A stretch of DNA of 64,000 bases, taken from Kappaphycus alvarezii. Taxonomy: Eukaryota; Rhodophyta; Florideophyceae; Gigartinales; Solieriaceae. Positions 11,346 to 24,479 of the stretch are shown piece by piece. The stretch spans positions 496,001-560,000 of the forward strand of contig NADL03000481.1 in assembly GCA_002205965.3 (NCBI GenBank), in the 5' to 3' direction. Under the pieces are notes generated by a model. It saw only the letters and a list, made by a program, of their open reading frames with translations, ran no database searches and was not told the origin of the DNA. The stretch's first letter is position 1; every line of letters starts with the position of its first letter. Position numbers and translations under genes: made by a program.

Positions 11346-14300
11346 TGTAATATTGGCAATAGATGTGTTTGTAACTCCTTTGCATATCTGTTGTGCCACT
11401 ATAAAGCTAATAAATGCAGATCTGCGAGGATTTAACTTTTCTTAATCTAATCTCACCGTTTGCAACTCTACGTGCTTCGGATGGGTTACAGATTATTGTA
11501 GCCCACAGTTAGAGTTCAAATCAATAGCGAGTAAAATATGGAGTTATCTCTGTCGAAAGAAGTATTAACATCTGCAATGGACCTCTTTTGTTCCTTGACG
11601 TTATCTTTGTTCCGTAGTTTATCATGCAATGTTGCATCCTGCTCTTCATTATTTACTGAAGTGGAGGCTGCAAACTTAAATATCCGGACTGAGCTTATGG
11701 AGGTAGGATGCCCAGATCTTATGACATACTTTTGCTCGGTACAAAATTTGTGTCACAATATTTATTACTACATGAAGCTTTCGACCATTTGTTCGTAAAA
11801 AAGCGACAAAAATTGCACTATATGCTTCATAGTATCGCTAAATTAATGCATGCTCTTTTCAGTAGCTGTTTGTGGTTCTAAGCTAATAGCCGAGAGCTAC
11901 GAAGAAATTTTATTGATCTGTCTTCGCATATGAAAATTAAATTTGGACTGAGAAATCTGCTTTTTTATGTGCCATGTAGACCTCTAATAGATACTATCTA
12001 GTGTCTATCAGTCATAGCTTTATCCTCATATGAGGTACAATTTGTCTCCATATGAGGAAAAACCTCTTTATCATACAAAAAAGTACAGGAACTAAAAAAC
12101 TTTTGTAGCCCGTAAATAATTACTAAACAATATACTCTAATGCGTAGAATTACAGTAGGGACGTCGCAGTGGCTTGAACTCTGCACCAATTCGACTAAAG
12201 CATTCTACCAAAACATAAAATGTGGCAAGTTGGTACTAAATCAAAGTTATGTAGAGGAATAAAATAGCCCGTACCCCTACTATTTCTAAAATTACCGAAA
12301 AGTTAGTTTTGATCTAGTTTTGGCACTGTTGAAACTATATCATAGCAAAAAACACAGACAGTAAGTATTTTTACTTAAAAAATAGCCCTAAACTGTAACA
12401 TCATATGATAACAATGGTCCTATAGACTCTGTGCAATACCTACATAAGTTGCTTTTGAAACCAAAATTCTTCAATCAAAGGCCACTGGTGGACTACACCA
12501 CTACCAGCACGACTACACAATGCTAGAATCTAAAGTAATTTTAAACCATTTTATACGTTTTTTACAGATGGAACACACCATATGTTAACACTTTAGAAAG
12601 CAAACTATCTTGAAAGTCTTCGGCATATGCTATCAAATGGATAATCATGCTCAACTACGGCGTGTTAGAAACATGATGTTTTCACCGTGATTTAGTGTAA
12701 AGAAAGAAGTTGCTGACCCTATGAGTAATTTCCATTTTTAGAAATAGATTTTTATAATAGTAGATTCACGCCTTGGTAAAAGCACAATAATTACGAAGTG
12801 AATAAGAAGGATGGTGTAAATTTGTGTCCAAATATATTGCGATAAAAGGATCTTAAGACGCTTTTGAAAATATTTGGATTCTGCAGTGATTGTTTTTATT
12901 TCAATAGCTCATTTATTCGCAATAATTCTCCCTTGACGCCAAAAAGTCGACATCAAGATGTATTTCTAGCAGAAAGTTACAACTTTTTTCCAAGTGAGAT
13001 GCAATTAAAAGTAAATTCTAGTAGATAGCACGTTATAGGGTATGAAGTAAGGGGAAGAACCAGGATCATCCTTTTTCATGTAAATATTCTACGCATTTTG
13101 CTACAACACACCGGTTCTGATATTAAGCAGGACCGGAGCTAGTATAATACGCCTGAAATGAATAAATAATTTACCCTTATAGAGAAGCAGGGTACGTTAG
13201 ACTAGTTCATTCTGTACCTATACTGTGGGCTACTACGTAGACATAATGGTTGGGAATTTTTCTTCTGCTACTTATAGAAAGTGCTGGTTCTGTTGATAAT
13301 CATTATTTTTGATACAGTTGTGTGCGGATTTCAATAGCGATCCCATATATATTGCATTGTACATTTATGTGAATATTTTTATTCATTGCTATGGTTTGAG
13401 CATAAAACAAATAAGATATATGGAGCATTAAATAGTGCTTAAGGCTTCAGGAGGCTTACTAGAGCCGTTACATGATCTTCCTGCATAAGGAAATATATAT
13501 TTTCTGGAGATTGCGAGCACTTTTGCCTTGGTAAATATCAATTCCGCGTAGTTGATCTCCCATCAATATGATTTTAAAGCGGAAAAGCTGAAGCTTCGTA
13601 ACGAAAATAATTCAATATTCATCTATAGTTGGGATACACTTAATTTTTTATAGCTAATACAACCGCAAATATATGTAAGTAATGTAATTTACGCTAATAA
13701 TTAAGAGTCATGGAAAAAAGCCTGTTGTCTGAACCAGTAATCGTCGTTTGGAGAAGCACCTTCTCGATCTACCACATTTTTTGTAAAATTTATGCAATAA
13801 TATGCTTTTAAATGGAGGTTGTAGTACCACAGTGTTCTACCTCATGTATGAGGGAACCCAAAAATTTTTATTAAAAATAAGCTAGCTACTTTAAATACTG
13901 CACATATATGATATTATTGTTGTATTCAAAAATAATGAATATTGTATTGTTTTCTATTCATCCCACGTAGGTGTAGCCGGAACCTGCTTTGAAGTGGTTT
14001 GATTTTTAGCGCGGAAGTATTTTACTTGTTTTATGCTCGTGATATTCGGTTCACCCTGGTACGAGCTGAGGGTTTCTTTCAAGACTGATTAGTTTGAGGT
14101 TTTTCTAACCCTTTTTTATCGGTCGGCTTATGAGAGCAAGTCTACTAGAGGCTTATTTTACCAAATGGTTTATAATAATAAACCATTTCATGATTAGCCG
14201 TGTACGATTTTTCCCGTTACGCGCCTCCTCCGTGTGCAGCTGGTTCATTTCGGTGTTCAAAGTGAAGTGAAAATGAGCAGCAAAATAAACCACCACCGCT

Positions 14301-14406
14301 TCTTTTCTAACAAGAAAAGTACATCTTCCCGGCCAATGGAAAACCTGCAGAGATTTTATTTTTGTTCCAGACCCTTGGAATCTAGATTCTGGAGCGGCGG
14401 TGACCC
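11346..14406. other. AT-rich stretch without a supported gene
   Basis: About 3 kb of AT-rich DNA with dense stops. The longest plus-strand open stretch (11538-11798) has no recognised domain. I see nothing else to annotate. Confidence 0.5.
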
Positions 14407-14419
14407 ACGCCGGCGGTGA
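14407..14419 (+). repeat. Left 13-bp inverted repeat of the Harbinger element
   Basis: ACGCCGGCGGTGA, the exact reverse complement of 18959-18971. It lies about 170 bp outside the first open frame of the Myb-like gene. Confidence 0.65.
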
Positions 14420-14580
14420 AAAGTAGTGTGGATATGGACAGCTTGTCCTGAATCGACTTAGACTTGTTTCGCGCGGATACTCGTTACCAATGGTACTACT
14501 ACTTGCCGCAAATCGCGAATACAAGCCCCAGAAAACGACTTCTCTTGAAAAGCATAGAATTGGAGCACGATACGATCTAA

Positions 14581-16066
14581 ATGGATCCTATACCGTCCCG
14601 TGGAGCCATTCAATTTGTCGAAGGAGCTGAACCAGATTACGGTGATGAACTCAACGAAGGGAAAAAATATCAACCAGAGCGACTGAAAGCCGTCTCCAAA
14701 GGCCAAAATTATGTCGGGATGGGGCATGGCTTTCAGGTACGTGATAACCCGACGCGATTGGACTCATTTGTTGTCTAGAGTCATGTGAATGATAGTGCCT
14801 TTGAAAACCGCCAAATCGTCTCAACCAAGCTACCTACGGGAAATTGTGAAAGTACTAATTTCGCCCGAACTGGTTTCGGGAAACGCGCTTGTCAGAAAGA
14901 TTCTTCAGAGAGATACTTTCTATTTAATCTCCAGTTTATCCCCGACAGAGCCGTCACATTGGAGCCTTCGAGGGTGCCAGAAACCGAGAAGCAGAACGGG
15001 TACGACATTGATACGCCTGATAACGGAGACAGGAACACCGGTTTACATTCCCAATTTTCCCGGAACTCTGGAGAGCATCCAATTTCAAAGAATATATTGG
15101 AAAGCTACTTAAAAGGCTGCGACGAGCCGGTCCCTCCGCCACCCAGTCGAGGAGGAAGATCGAGAAGATCGAAAGGAAAATGTGGAACTGCTACTCGTGA
15201 TTGCGGTAATCGGAAGCGAGGGAAAGGGTATACCAGGGACGAGGTACTGATACTAGCGAAACCTTGGATTAAGCAGTCTACGAAAGGGCCTAGTCAACGC
15301 GAAAGTGCATTTTGGAAGGGCGTGATGTCCATATTTATTCGCTCCAGTTTGAATCGAAGCGTGGATTCTCTACACAATAATTGGAGGAGAATTCCCCGTG
15401 ACACGCAGATCTATCTCGCTTGTCGCGATACTGTCCTCGAGAAGTGCATATCTGGCGCTAAAGAAGATGACACATGTCATCAACGAGCTATATCGGAAGA
15501 AGGCGGGAAGGAAGGACAAGAATGGTGTGCTCATCTATCTGCCTCCCTTTAAATTTGTGGAAGCTGCCTTGGAGCTCTCAAATTCTCCAAAGTTAGAGTC
15601 CAACAGTACTTCAGGAAATAAATCTAGATCCTCCGGGGCATTTCAGGCTCAAAGCATTCCTTCTAACCCAGACAAAGGAGGGAAGAGGAGTGATGCAGTA
15701 CAAAGTTTTCCCCAATCCAGCCCAAAGATTGGACATTCATATCCTCAAGAGGAGCAATTCACCGGTGGTAATTCTTTACAAGGCAGCTGCGCAAGGCTGA
15801 AGCAAAGACCAAAAGGGATTCGAAAGGTGAAAGAAGAGCAAGTTATGGAGACGGAAGTGCGACGTATGGAGATTTCAGACAACAAACTCTCAAAGAGAAT
15901 GGATGAGGGCACTTCGGTCCTAAAGCGAATCCAGAGCCCCACAGAGCAGCGAGGCAAGGCATATAATGCGTTCAGGTTGCTTCAAGTTTTGGCACGCGGT
16001 TCTGATGCCTACAAAACGATTCTTAAAGACCTCTTAAAGGCACAACAGGAACCGACCGGGAGTTAA
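14581..16066 (+). pseudogene. Harbinger-associated Myb/SANT-like DNA-binding protein
   Basis: In Harbinger elements this second gene encodes the protein that binds the element ends and helps bring the transposase to the nucleus (family knowledge). The trihelix/SANT-like segment at about 15230-15420 reads GYTRDEVLILAKPWI, then SAFWKGVMSIF and SVDSLHNNWRRIPRD, with the spaced tryptophans of the fold. A helical basic tail follows (NELYRKKAGRKDKNG, FKFVEAALEL). The first ATG is at 14581. One in-frame TAG lies at 14776-14778, but a 42-bp stretch 14737-14778 starts GTACGT and ends CTAG and would be removed in frame as a tiny intron. One frame change near 15450-15480 separates the SANT part from the tail. 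Ser/Pro/Gly-rich linkers flank the domain. Confidence 0.7.
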
Positions 16067-17173
16067 GAGCAGAATCATGAGCTTGGGGGGAAACTTTCGA
16101 TTGAGAGGAGGCGAATTGATGCCGTGCAGGACTTGGACGTCCCTGATGAAGACTTTTCACACTAGCACTATAACTGTGCTCCAGAAAATCAGTGCTTTTC
16201 AAATCTGTTATCATCCATCTGTACTCTCTCCACCCTCTTTCCTCGTCAGCCAGTCCACGGCTCCGTCATAGCATCTGCGCCGCAGCGCTTCCCTCAGAAG
16301 CCCCTTCAGGTACCCGTAGTCTTTCCTTGCGTCGAAGCTCAAACCTCATGCCGTACCGCAAGTACCTCACCACCTCCCCGGGAAGACCTTTGCACAGCAC
16401 CCGCGCGCGCGTCTTCAGCTTCGTCTCGCGCACCGTCTCTGCAATGTGCTCCATTTACGCCCTATCGCGGCTCCACGGCAGGCTGCCCCGATACAGTTAC
16501 ACGATCGAGTAGCCGAGGCTGATCATCTCGCATGCAACCAAGTGGACGCTTTTGCTCGTACATGAGGGTATTCGGAGCGCGCAGAGCCTAAAACTAGGCG
16601 GAGGGCAAAGGTAGGAACATGGGGAGCGCAAGATGGGAGAGGGTGGAGAAGGGGAGGGCGTGGTATGGGGCAGATGGGTGCCTATGCGCAGGTATAGCCG
16701 CGAAAAATGGAGCGCAACTTGAATAAAGGTGTTTAGGAGGGATAAGAGAGGGAACGACAGAAAAGTATGTGTGGATCGACTGCAATAATGGAACGGCGAG
16801 TTTTGTCTGTGGAGGTGAAGAACCGGGGGAGTGAGGATAAGGATGGGAATTTTTATAAAGGATTGGACGGTAGCATGAAGCGCCACAATGCCTGCAATAC
16901 ATGCAGAGGCGAGAAGGGGGCGCAGTGGGAACCGCACCCAGCTAATTCTACTCTCGGGGCTCCCTTTAATATCTAAGCTTCTATTTTCCCCGATTTTATT
17001 GACGTCAACGCCCTGATGAGTTCCTTCCGTAGGTTCAGAAATGCTGTACCCGAAGTCATGTAATGCCCCATGATTGCAAGCCTTTCCTCATCGACCTGGC
17101 CATCCTCGTCATGAGGAGTTATGTGGTTCACTAGTTCATCCCTGGACACCTGAGCGTTCGCAACCTCTTCGTT
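16067..17173. other. Spacer between the two Harbinger genes
   Basis: The spacer has a GC-rich block (16250-16500) and a strongly purine-rich plus strand (16560-16930). Minus-strand open stretches at 16266-16454 and 16497-16937 are biased in composition, and I recognise no domain in them. It probably holds the 3' ends of both converging transcripts. Confidence 0.4.
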
Positions 17174-18481
17174 TTAAAGCTCCTCGACAATTTTTAGTAG
17201 GTGCCCTTCTTCCTCTTCGTCCTTTGCGAATGTCCCAGTTTTGTTCATCCGAACCAACATTTTATGCAAAACGACGCACGCGTAGCTGATCAAAATGATT
17301 TCCTCCTTATACCAGTAGTGTATTTTGTGCTTCAAGACCTTGCAGCGAGCTTGAATGACCCCAAATGCACGTTCAATGTCCTTGGACAGAGCCACTCGTA
17401 CTTTTTAGTATCGCCTTTGATCTTCGTCCAAAGGATTATGGATGGGTTTAGCAAATAAGGGCCAGTCGGGATAGATCCTGTCTCCGAGGAAGTAAGGAAG
17501 CTCGCGCTGCGTAGGAGATGAATGAATTCGGTAAGTATTGGTCGGAAGGCGGAATTTGTACATACCTTGCAGGATGTCCTTAGATAAAGGAGAGTATGAG
17601 AGCGTAGTCTTGTCGATATTGGTACCCGGTCTTCCTGGGAGCCAATGCCACAGGTACAAATCTTTATCGCACCAAGATTCTACTTAAATAGTTGCGAGCG
17701 TTCCATCCTCCGTATTATGGTATTGTCCCTTCTCTCGGAAGGGACAGTTCTTCCACTTCATCTTCGTGCAGTTGATGGCTCCAACACATCCCGCGAGCCC
17801 TTTTGATCGATAGAAAACCTCAATGGAAATTAACTCTGCCTGTTTGGATCTCCGATTGAGGTACTCTCCTCCATAGAGAAGGACTACTGCGCGGCAGAAC
17901 TGGCGAAAATAACTCCGCAGAGTTTCCTTCCCCATGCGCGCCCTATCATCTAGATCGTCCAATGATTGCGCCGTTCCGTGGAGACGGAGGCATACAAGGA
18001 TCTTCAGTTCAGAAGATATACCCTTCCGCCCAGCTGCGTTCCGGAGAGTCTGAAACACATGAAGAAAAAGGTTAGAAAGTTCATCATGCAGTTTCACAAA
18101 TATTGCTCTCGTAATTCGAAATCGCCTGCGAAACGCGTGTAGATTGTAAATCGGCGAAGAGCCCAAGTAATCCCGCAGCCAATTTCTTACCCCTCGAGTA
18201 ATATTCACTGTCCCCTTCCTCCGTCCCCTTCTTTTCTTCGTTCTCCTTGTTCGAAACGCCACAGCGACGGCAGTTGCAGCCCCAGTTGCAACTGCTCTCT
18301 TTCGTTGAATTTCTTGTAACGCAGCCTTTATCAACGTGCTTTGCATGTTGGAATTCACAGAGGAGGACTTCTTGAAAGACGAGTACTGGGAAGGAGGTAG
18401 GCAGATCTTTACCAGCGAAGAGGCGGGAACGGAGCTCGATTGATCTGGTTGGTAGTCCTCGGAAAGGCCGGGATATGGCAA
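17174..18481 (-). pseudogene. PIF/Harbinger DDE transposase, inactive
   Basis: A DDE transposase of the DDE_Tnp_4 type. One minus-strand frame runs through the whole domain: helical N-terminus (YNLHAFRRRFRITRAIF), then GAINCTKMKWKNCP, LYLWHWLPGRPGTNIDK, LGDRIYPDWP and ALSKDIERAFGVIQAR. The family normally reads SIDC at the first catalytic Asp; here the codon at 17771-17773 gives Asn. The second Asp region (GTNID) and the Glu of ERAFG are present. Two in-frame TAA stops, near 17681 and 17402, split the protein. The open frame at 18481 starts with TTG; the first good Met is in NSNMQSTL. A C/T-rich leader precedes it. By the catalytic change and the stops it is dead. Confidence 0.9.
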
Positions 18482-18958
18482 GTTGTAAGGCGAGACAAGC
18501 GAAGGAAGGAAGTAATATGGGATTGTGGGATTGATGTACAGTTCACAGCGATGAGGCCGCGGATGGCAGGAAGGGAAGGGATGTTAGTAAGGGCAGGGAA
18601 GTGGTGAAGGGCTGAGATGGGAGGAAGGGCGGCTGGAATGGCGGTTGGAAGAAGGTAAGTTTCGATCAGCTGCCGAAGCTTCGTACCGGTGCGTGATGAT
18701 AGCGAGGGCTTGTGGTGCAAACGAGACGGGGGCGGCTCGGGGTCTGTTACGGAGCGCGTTTCCGGCCCGGTACCAGACGGGCAGATGCAAGAGGATGTTC
18801 TGTGGGAGGTACAGGGGAGACGTGAAGTGGGTCGAGTAGATGTGGGGTCTGTCGTGGCGGGAGTTCAGATTGGAGGTGTTGGATCGCAAAGAAACACCTG
18901 AGCTTCAAGTGGGCGCGAAAATGTAAATCGCCGCCGGTGTCAACCAAAATAGTGTAGG

Positions 18959-18971
18959 TCACCGCCGGCGT
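18959..18971 (-). repeat. Right 13-bp inverted repeat of the Harbinger element
   Basis: TCACCGCCGGCGT on the plus strand, the exact reverse complement of 14407-14419. It lies about 480 bp outside the transposase start. Confidence 0.65.
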
Positions 18972-19199
18972 ATGAATCAAATTAGTTTTTTGGAAATATC
19001 TATGGACTCTCGCTCTCGTTGGCTGAGGCGAGTATTATCTGGAGTACGACTTCTGTGTGCTGGAAAAATAAACCAGCACTGCTACACTTTGCAGGCGGCT
19101 TATTTCAATTGTACCTCGCAACCTGTACACAAAATAAACAAAACAAACAAAACTGGTAGACATGCTCTAAGGTAATGAACCAGAAACAGTTTGGTCCAC

Positions 19200-20100
19200 G
19201 CTACCTTGCGTTAAGAAAAGCGGCGCATCAATTTATTTTTAGAGAGCGGTTCGGTGCATACGTGATCTGGCTTTTCCATGATTTGGTTTTCTAGTGCAAA
19301 TTGGCAGAAATCCGGACCGTTTCCGGATCATGGTAATCTCTAGTCACAAGGCATAAACTCTTTTCCGGAGTCAATTATTTTCCTCGCAATGAGATAATCG
19401 ATCATCGCATGTGGTTACCAAGCAGATGAATTACCTATCTTCGTCTTTCTCGAGGGAAGCTTCGGAAGCCACAACACTTTTTCCAAGATTCCTGCCCTTG
19501 CATAAGTGAGTCCTAGCTGGGAGGCCAACCGGAGCGAGGCGTCCGTACTGTCCACAACAGGACGTGCTGTCATTGTGCTTTCCACGGTGAACACATACCT
19601 CAGCTGATGAGTCTCACTTGAATTTCGGACGCTTTTTCCAAGAAGGGTCACAAAATATGAATATCTCAAGGGTGCCTTGTCTTGTCGTACATAAAGCTGT
19701 TCTTCATGTAGTTATCTGCTTTGAACAGACTGGAAGAAGAATTTGTCTTCATCAATGTGTGCAGCGTCCAGTGCATAGATAAGGCTATCGAAACGATGGA
19801 GTGAACAGTTTAGTAGGGCCGTAGAAATTTCGCTGTCCTCGATGTGAATGGACATCGACTTGAGAGTGGCAGCGAGCTTGCGAATATGAGCGGCAAACGA
19901 GAGAAATTTTTCGATCTGGTTCACCTTGGAGTTGTAGAATAAACGCCTGGCAGCCAGTTTATTGAGAATATTATACTTTTAAACGATGTCTTGGATAGGA
20001 GACCAAATGAACTTGGCGCTGTTGGCATGCTGGACTTGCTCGAGATGAATGTCGGATTAAGACAGTCCAACGATGATTCTAGCCTTTCAATTTGACTTTT
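19200..20100 (-). mobile_element. Copia fragment, gag plus RNase H end (fossil)
   Basis: A gag-like piece (KFLSFAAHIRKLAATLKSM, ALLNCSLHRFDSLIYAL) lies at 19712-19924. An RNase H-end-like piece (LASQLGLTYARAGILEKVLWL) lies next to it at 19415-19669. The middle of the element is missing, so this is an internally deleted and old Copia copy. It differs from the larger Copia fossil to its right. Confidence 0.6.
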
Positions 20101-20481
20101 TCCACACGAATTATGTGGGTGAAGATGATGCTGGTGGGTTTTAAGTGGGGTGGTCGTCGACTTTCTTCAAAAGAGAGAATCTCTGGCATTCTCTACTTCC
20201 AGATTGGAAGTTGCCATCGCGGAGCTTCTCGAGACCGTCAAGACAAATTCTGAAAGAGTACGTGCGGGAATGAAATAGAGCAATAGAAAATTCTGCTTAT
20301 AGATGGAGGGTGCACAGAGAGTCGAGAACTAATTTGCTTATTATTATGGTTGATACGCCTATTGCGACCATTTCGCGTCTGGAAGGGGGGATTGCTACAG
20401 GGACGAAGGGTGATGGCTTATCTCCTCTCTGATCTGCTCCGACACTTCTTTCCATCTTTTTGTTTCATATGCAAGAATGTT

Positions 20482-20546
20482 CTAGGCTTGTATCGGTAGT
20501 CTTTTGTTTAAATTGCGCAAAGTATAAATTTTATTGTTACCACTAC
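20482..20546 (+). repeat. Terminal direct repeat (LTR remnant), left copy
   Basis: Shares the run AAATTTTATTGTTAC and neighbouring bases with 24363-24426 in the same orientation. The pair brackets the Copia coding pieces, as LTR remnants would. The full LTR limits could not be set. Confidence 0.6.
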
Positions 20547-23500
20547 AGTTCGTTAGCCCGAGTTTTTCAGGTATCTAAGTACTGACTATCCAGCTAAGTT
20601 ATTTTTGGAGTGCGTTTGACTACTTCTACATGCAAGAACTGTCTTACTCCGCGGAGTACAAACTCAATTATCTGATTGGCCCGCTGTTAAACGTAGGTAA
20701 GAATGGCGTGCTTTCGGTAGCTCGAACCAACCGACTGTGTACTCTTAAGGTATCCAAGAATATGTTCAGCCGCTGTCTAATGCTTTAGGTCGGGTGTTTT
20801 CCATACAATTTGATAGTAATCTAACTGCAAAACTGATATCGGGCCTATTAGTATTAGAGAGTTACAGTAAAGATCCAATTAATTGCCTGTAAGGAACAAA
20901 GTTTATTTTATCTCTTTCTTCTTCAGATTTCGGCTCCATTTATTTGTCTAAAGCTGTTCCAGAAGGAAGTAGTGTGCTCGCCGGTCTACAATCCTCCATT
21001 CCAAAATTACTGTGGATCTGCTGTATCATCGGTGGACTGTGTAAAAGCACTTCTCCTTCCCCAGAACTTTCCATGATTATTCCGAGGTATTTAGCATCCT
21101 TTTGTTCTATTCTCATACCGTACTCTCTCGCAATAGTAGATAAGCTTGCGAGGATGTGTCGTGTGAAGCCCAGCGATAAGAATTTCATCCAATTAAGCAA
21201 GTACGTAGACCCAATCTACATCCACCTCTTTGAAATATAGGCTTGCATCAGCGACAGACTTCTGGTACCAAAATGACTTAAAGTATCTATCTCTCTATAC
21301 CAGACAAGAGAGGTTTGTTTAAGGCCATAAAATTCCTTCGTCACTTTGCAAACCAAGTGATCTGATCGTTCTTTGGTAAATACTTGTATTTTATCCATGT
21401 AGATGTCCTCTTAATGTGAACCGTTCAGAAAGTATGACTTCACATCAATTTGTAGGAGCTGATATTGAATTCGAGCGGCAAGTGCTATTACTATTCTTAA
21501 TATAGTGAATTGACCACAGGAGAAAATATCTCTTCATAGTCAATTCCTTTCTGCTACGAAAATAACTTTGCTACAAGCCTCGCTTTAAATCTGGTAATCT
21601 TATTTAGGGTATCGCTTTCTTGACGAAGACCCATCTTTACTAACTGCCTTTTTACCTCTAGGAAGAAGGGTAAGTTGCTATGTCTCATTTTCCATTAAGG
21701 AGTTGTATTCTTCAACCATGGCCTGCTTCCCTAATTTTATCACTTCTAATCACTGCTTCCGAACAAGAGAGAGGCGCTTCAGGAGCATTGTTTCCCATGT
21801 AGGTCTGAATGGTTAGTAGAACTGCAAACCTGTCCGGGAAAGTTCTGTGTCAGGAGGACCTGCGCACATCCTGGTAGTACGTAACGTTATCCAAATTAGC
21901 TGCACTGTCATCAACTGGCTCTGGGATTTCTTCATCTGAATTTCTTTTTTCCGTTTCCTCCTTTATTTCATCATTATCCTTTTGTTGCGAAACAGATGTG
22001 TAGTCATTGACATCTATTTACAGTTCTTCCAATCTCTTCTTGACTTCATCTATTTCTTCCATGTCCAGTAGAACAGCCTATTCTTCTATTCTAATATCAC
22101 GAGATACAACCACTTCTTGTACGTCCGGCAGTTAAATCTGTAAGCGCTTCCTGAAGTAAATCCGGGAATGCACCCTTGCCTTGCTCTTTTGGAAAATTTT
22201 GTCGTGATTATTCTGCTTTGGTACATGCACGTATACAGTTGATCCAAATAACCGGACGAAAGTTAAGTTAGGTTTCTTTCTCTTTATTACTTCAAACGGT
22301 ATCTTGTCATCGATATTACTAGACGAAGTGTACATTATGTTTCTTAGAAAATTAGCAGTGGTGACTGTTTCCGCCCATAATTTTTGGTGTCCCGGTATTT
22401 GTCTTGCTGCTAACGGCATGCGTCTTGCCATATCCACGGGAGTTCTATGTAATCTCTTTGCCTTTCCATTTAATTCGGGAGAGTAAGGAGCCGGAAGCTC
22501 CTTAGTAATGCTCTTCTGCTTTAGCCAACCTGTGAAGCTACCAGACGAAAACTTTTTAGCATTATCTCAACGAATTCTTTTCACCTTGCTCCCACTTGCT
22601 GTCCCGAGTTCAATATTTATGTCCTTTAGGGCGCTGCCTACTTGGCTCTTGTTTTTAGGAAATCTCACGGGCGACAAACCACTGGAGTCATCAAAAATCG
22701 GAATAAATTATTTTGCCCTTGCGATGGACGCAATTTTCATTGGATACTGCACGTTGGTATGTACAAGTTACGATAGTTTTGTAGACAGTTGAGATTTTTT
22801 AGTTCGGTATGGTCGATTGTCACGTCTAGACTTCCCTTTCTCACAAGTTCCGCAGATTCCGATAGATCCAACATTTTCTAGATTAATGCAATTTACTAGC
22901 GGCAACGCTTTCAGAAATTAAGCCTCCCAAACGTGTCCCAATCTTCTGTTCCATATTTCTTGCTGAACAGCACCGGCTGCTAGTCCATGCTCATTATTTT
23001 TATGCTGAATGAGGGCTTCATATATGCCCTTATCCGCTCTCTAACGTTCACAAAATGCGATTCTGTCCCACACCTTGTGATAGGGAGTACAAAATACATT
23101 GTGCTACTTTTCAGAGTCAAACGTGAGTTTCAAACCTGCTTTGGGGCACTTGCTTACGGACAGTAGATTACGGACTATTTCGCGGACGTCAAGCACGTCA
23201 TTCAAATCGGAGTTTTCCTTCCCTCCAAGTATTACTGCAGTGCAAAAAACATTTCTACGGCCTTCGAATGGTGTGAAATTTCCGTTACCAACGGAAGTAG
23301 TAGCATTATTACCTTCATTTGACAGCCGACTGAACGAATTCATATCACATCACATTTGTACAGAGGCTTCAGAGTCAATAAGCCACATTTCACCGACTTT
23401 CTACAGTGCATCATGCTTCTCAGCCATAGCGTGGGCAATAAATGACATATAGCTTCTTAAAATATTTTCATGTCTTCTGTTCTTCCTTCCCTTGTGAAAT

Positions 23501-24362
23501 TTTCTGGGTGAACCTCTTCAGTTTCCAGGTTTTCTTGTCCTAGGTGCTCTGTAATTCGGACTTTTCGAGTTACGGAAGCACTTATACTTTGTGTTTCCTT
23601 TTCTACTGCAGTGTTCACAAATTAAATCGCGATTGCTGATGGTCTGTGGCTTCTGCTCAGATGTATCTTGTTTGTCATCGAGCTGTAAGGAAGCTTCCTG
23701 TACGACTAACAGAGCAACAGAATCTGATATGTCCTTATCAGTGGCTCTTATGACCTCAGCAGTGACAGAATATTCACGTCTTAAACCACGAAGTAACGTT
23801 CTTCTCTTATCCTTATCCGTTACGGCATGAACGATTTCTGTCAGCTTTTTCCTGGTTCGCGGAGACGATTAACATAGTTCATGACCTTTTCAGTTGGATC
23901 CATCAACATGCTCTGGAACTGTGACAGGTAGGCATCCACAGTTGCCTCCGAAGTTGATTTAGACCTCTTCTTAAGGTTATCCTGGGTTTATTTCGGGTCT
24001 CGCAACTTAATAACCGTGGAAAGACAGGTATTGTGGGTAGTTCACAGGAGCTTTGGTACGGCAACGTCTCGGGGCTGAACGAATTTTGCTTTGACACCCG
24101 CGTTTCCGTCTGGGTCATTTTCGTCTCCAGTTACAATTTTCCACAAGCCTTCCCGCGCAGTACCATCTCCATCTTATTCGACCACATGCGGTAATGAATT
24201 CTCAGACGTGAGAGGCTAGATGTGGTATCGGGGTGCGTCAAGCCTGCTTTCACTCAATTTGTTGAGCAATCGGTAGAACTGTTCTTCTCAGTTTTACGGA
24301 TACGGTTAAAATCTTTTGAAGACCTTCTCTCCTGGGCCCATAGCCTCATAGGTAAAGTTGGC

Positions 24363-24426
24363 CTAGGTTTTGATCGGTCGTCTTTTTTTGAAAGAGTGCA
24401 AAGTAAAAATTTTATTGTTACCTCTA
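24363..24426 (+). repeat. Terminal direct repeat (LTR remnant), right copy
   Basis: Partner of 20482-20546, same orientation. Confidence 0.6.
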
Positions 24427-24479
24427 CATGTAGAACAAATCACGCTCGAGCAGTCTAAGTTTCCAGCACTTTTACAGCG

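Larger units (their letters stand above)
14407..18971. mobile_element. PIF/Harbinger DNA transposon, two genes facing each other
   Basis: A plus-strand Myb/SANT-like gene (14581-16066) and a minus-strand DDE transposase (17174-18481) face each other, the usual PIF/Harbinger gene pair. A perfect 13-bp inverted repeat, ACGCCGGCGGTGA at 14407-14419 and its complement at 18959-18971, flanks both genes. A second CGGCGG-type block lies just inside or outside each end (near 14394-14404 and 18928-18940). These are candidate terminal or subterminal inverted repeats, giving an element of about 4.57 kb. A 3-bp target duplication was not clear, so the outer ends are provisional. Both genes carry lesions, so the copy should be immobile unless helped by another copy. 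Confidence 0.75.
20482..24426 (-). mobile_element. Ty1/Copia retrotransposon fossil with both terminal repeats
   Basis: Minus-strand pieces in Copia order. A gag start (YRMWSNKMEMVLRGKA) is near 24130-24200. A protease-like region (RNLLSVSKCPKAGLKLTFD) is near 23104-23343. The integrase C-terminal part (ARRMPLAARQIPGHQKLWAETV, then PNLTFVRLFGSTVYVHVP) is near 22132-22437. Reverse transcriptase (VTKEFYGLKQTSLVWY, DAKYLGIIME) lies near 20940-21398. RNase H is missing or unrecognisable. A short direct repeat at both ends looks like what is left of the LTRs. The copy is broken in roughly ten places and the ends differ clearly, so it is old. Confidence 0.85.

Noticed and set aside
16497-16937. 146-codon minus-strand frame in the Harbinger spacer
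   Set aside because: Low-complexity reading of a purine-rich strand; two frames are open over the same bases and neither has a domain.
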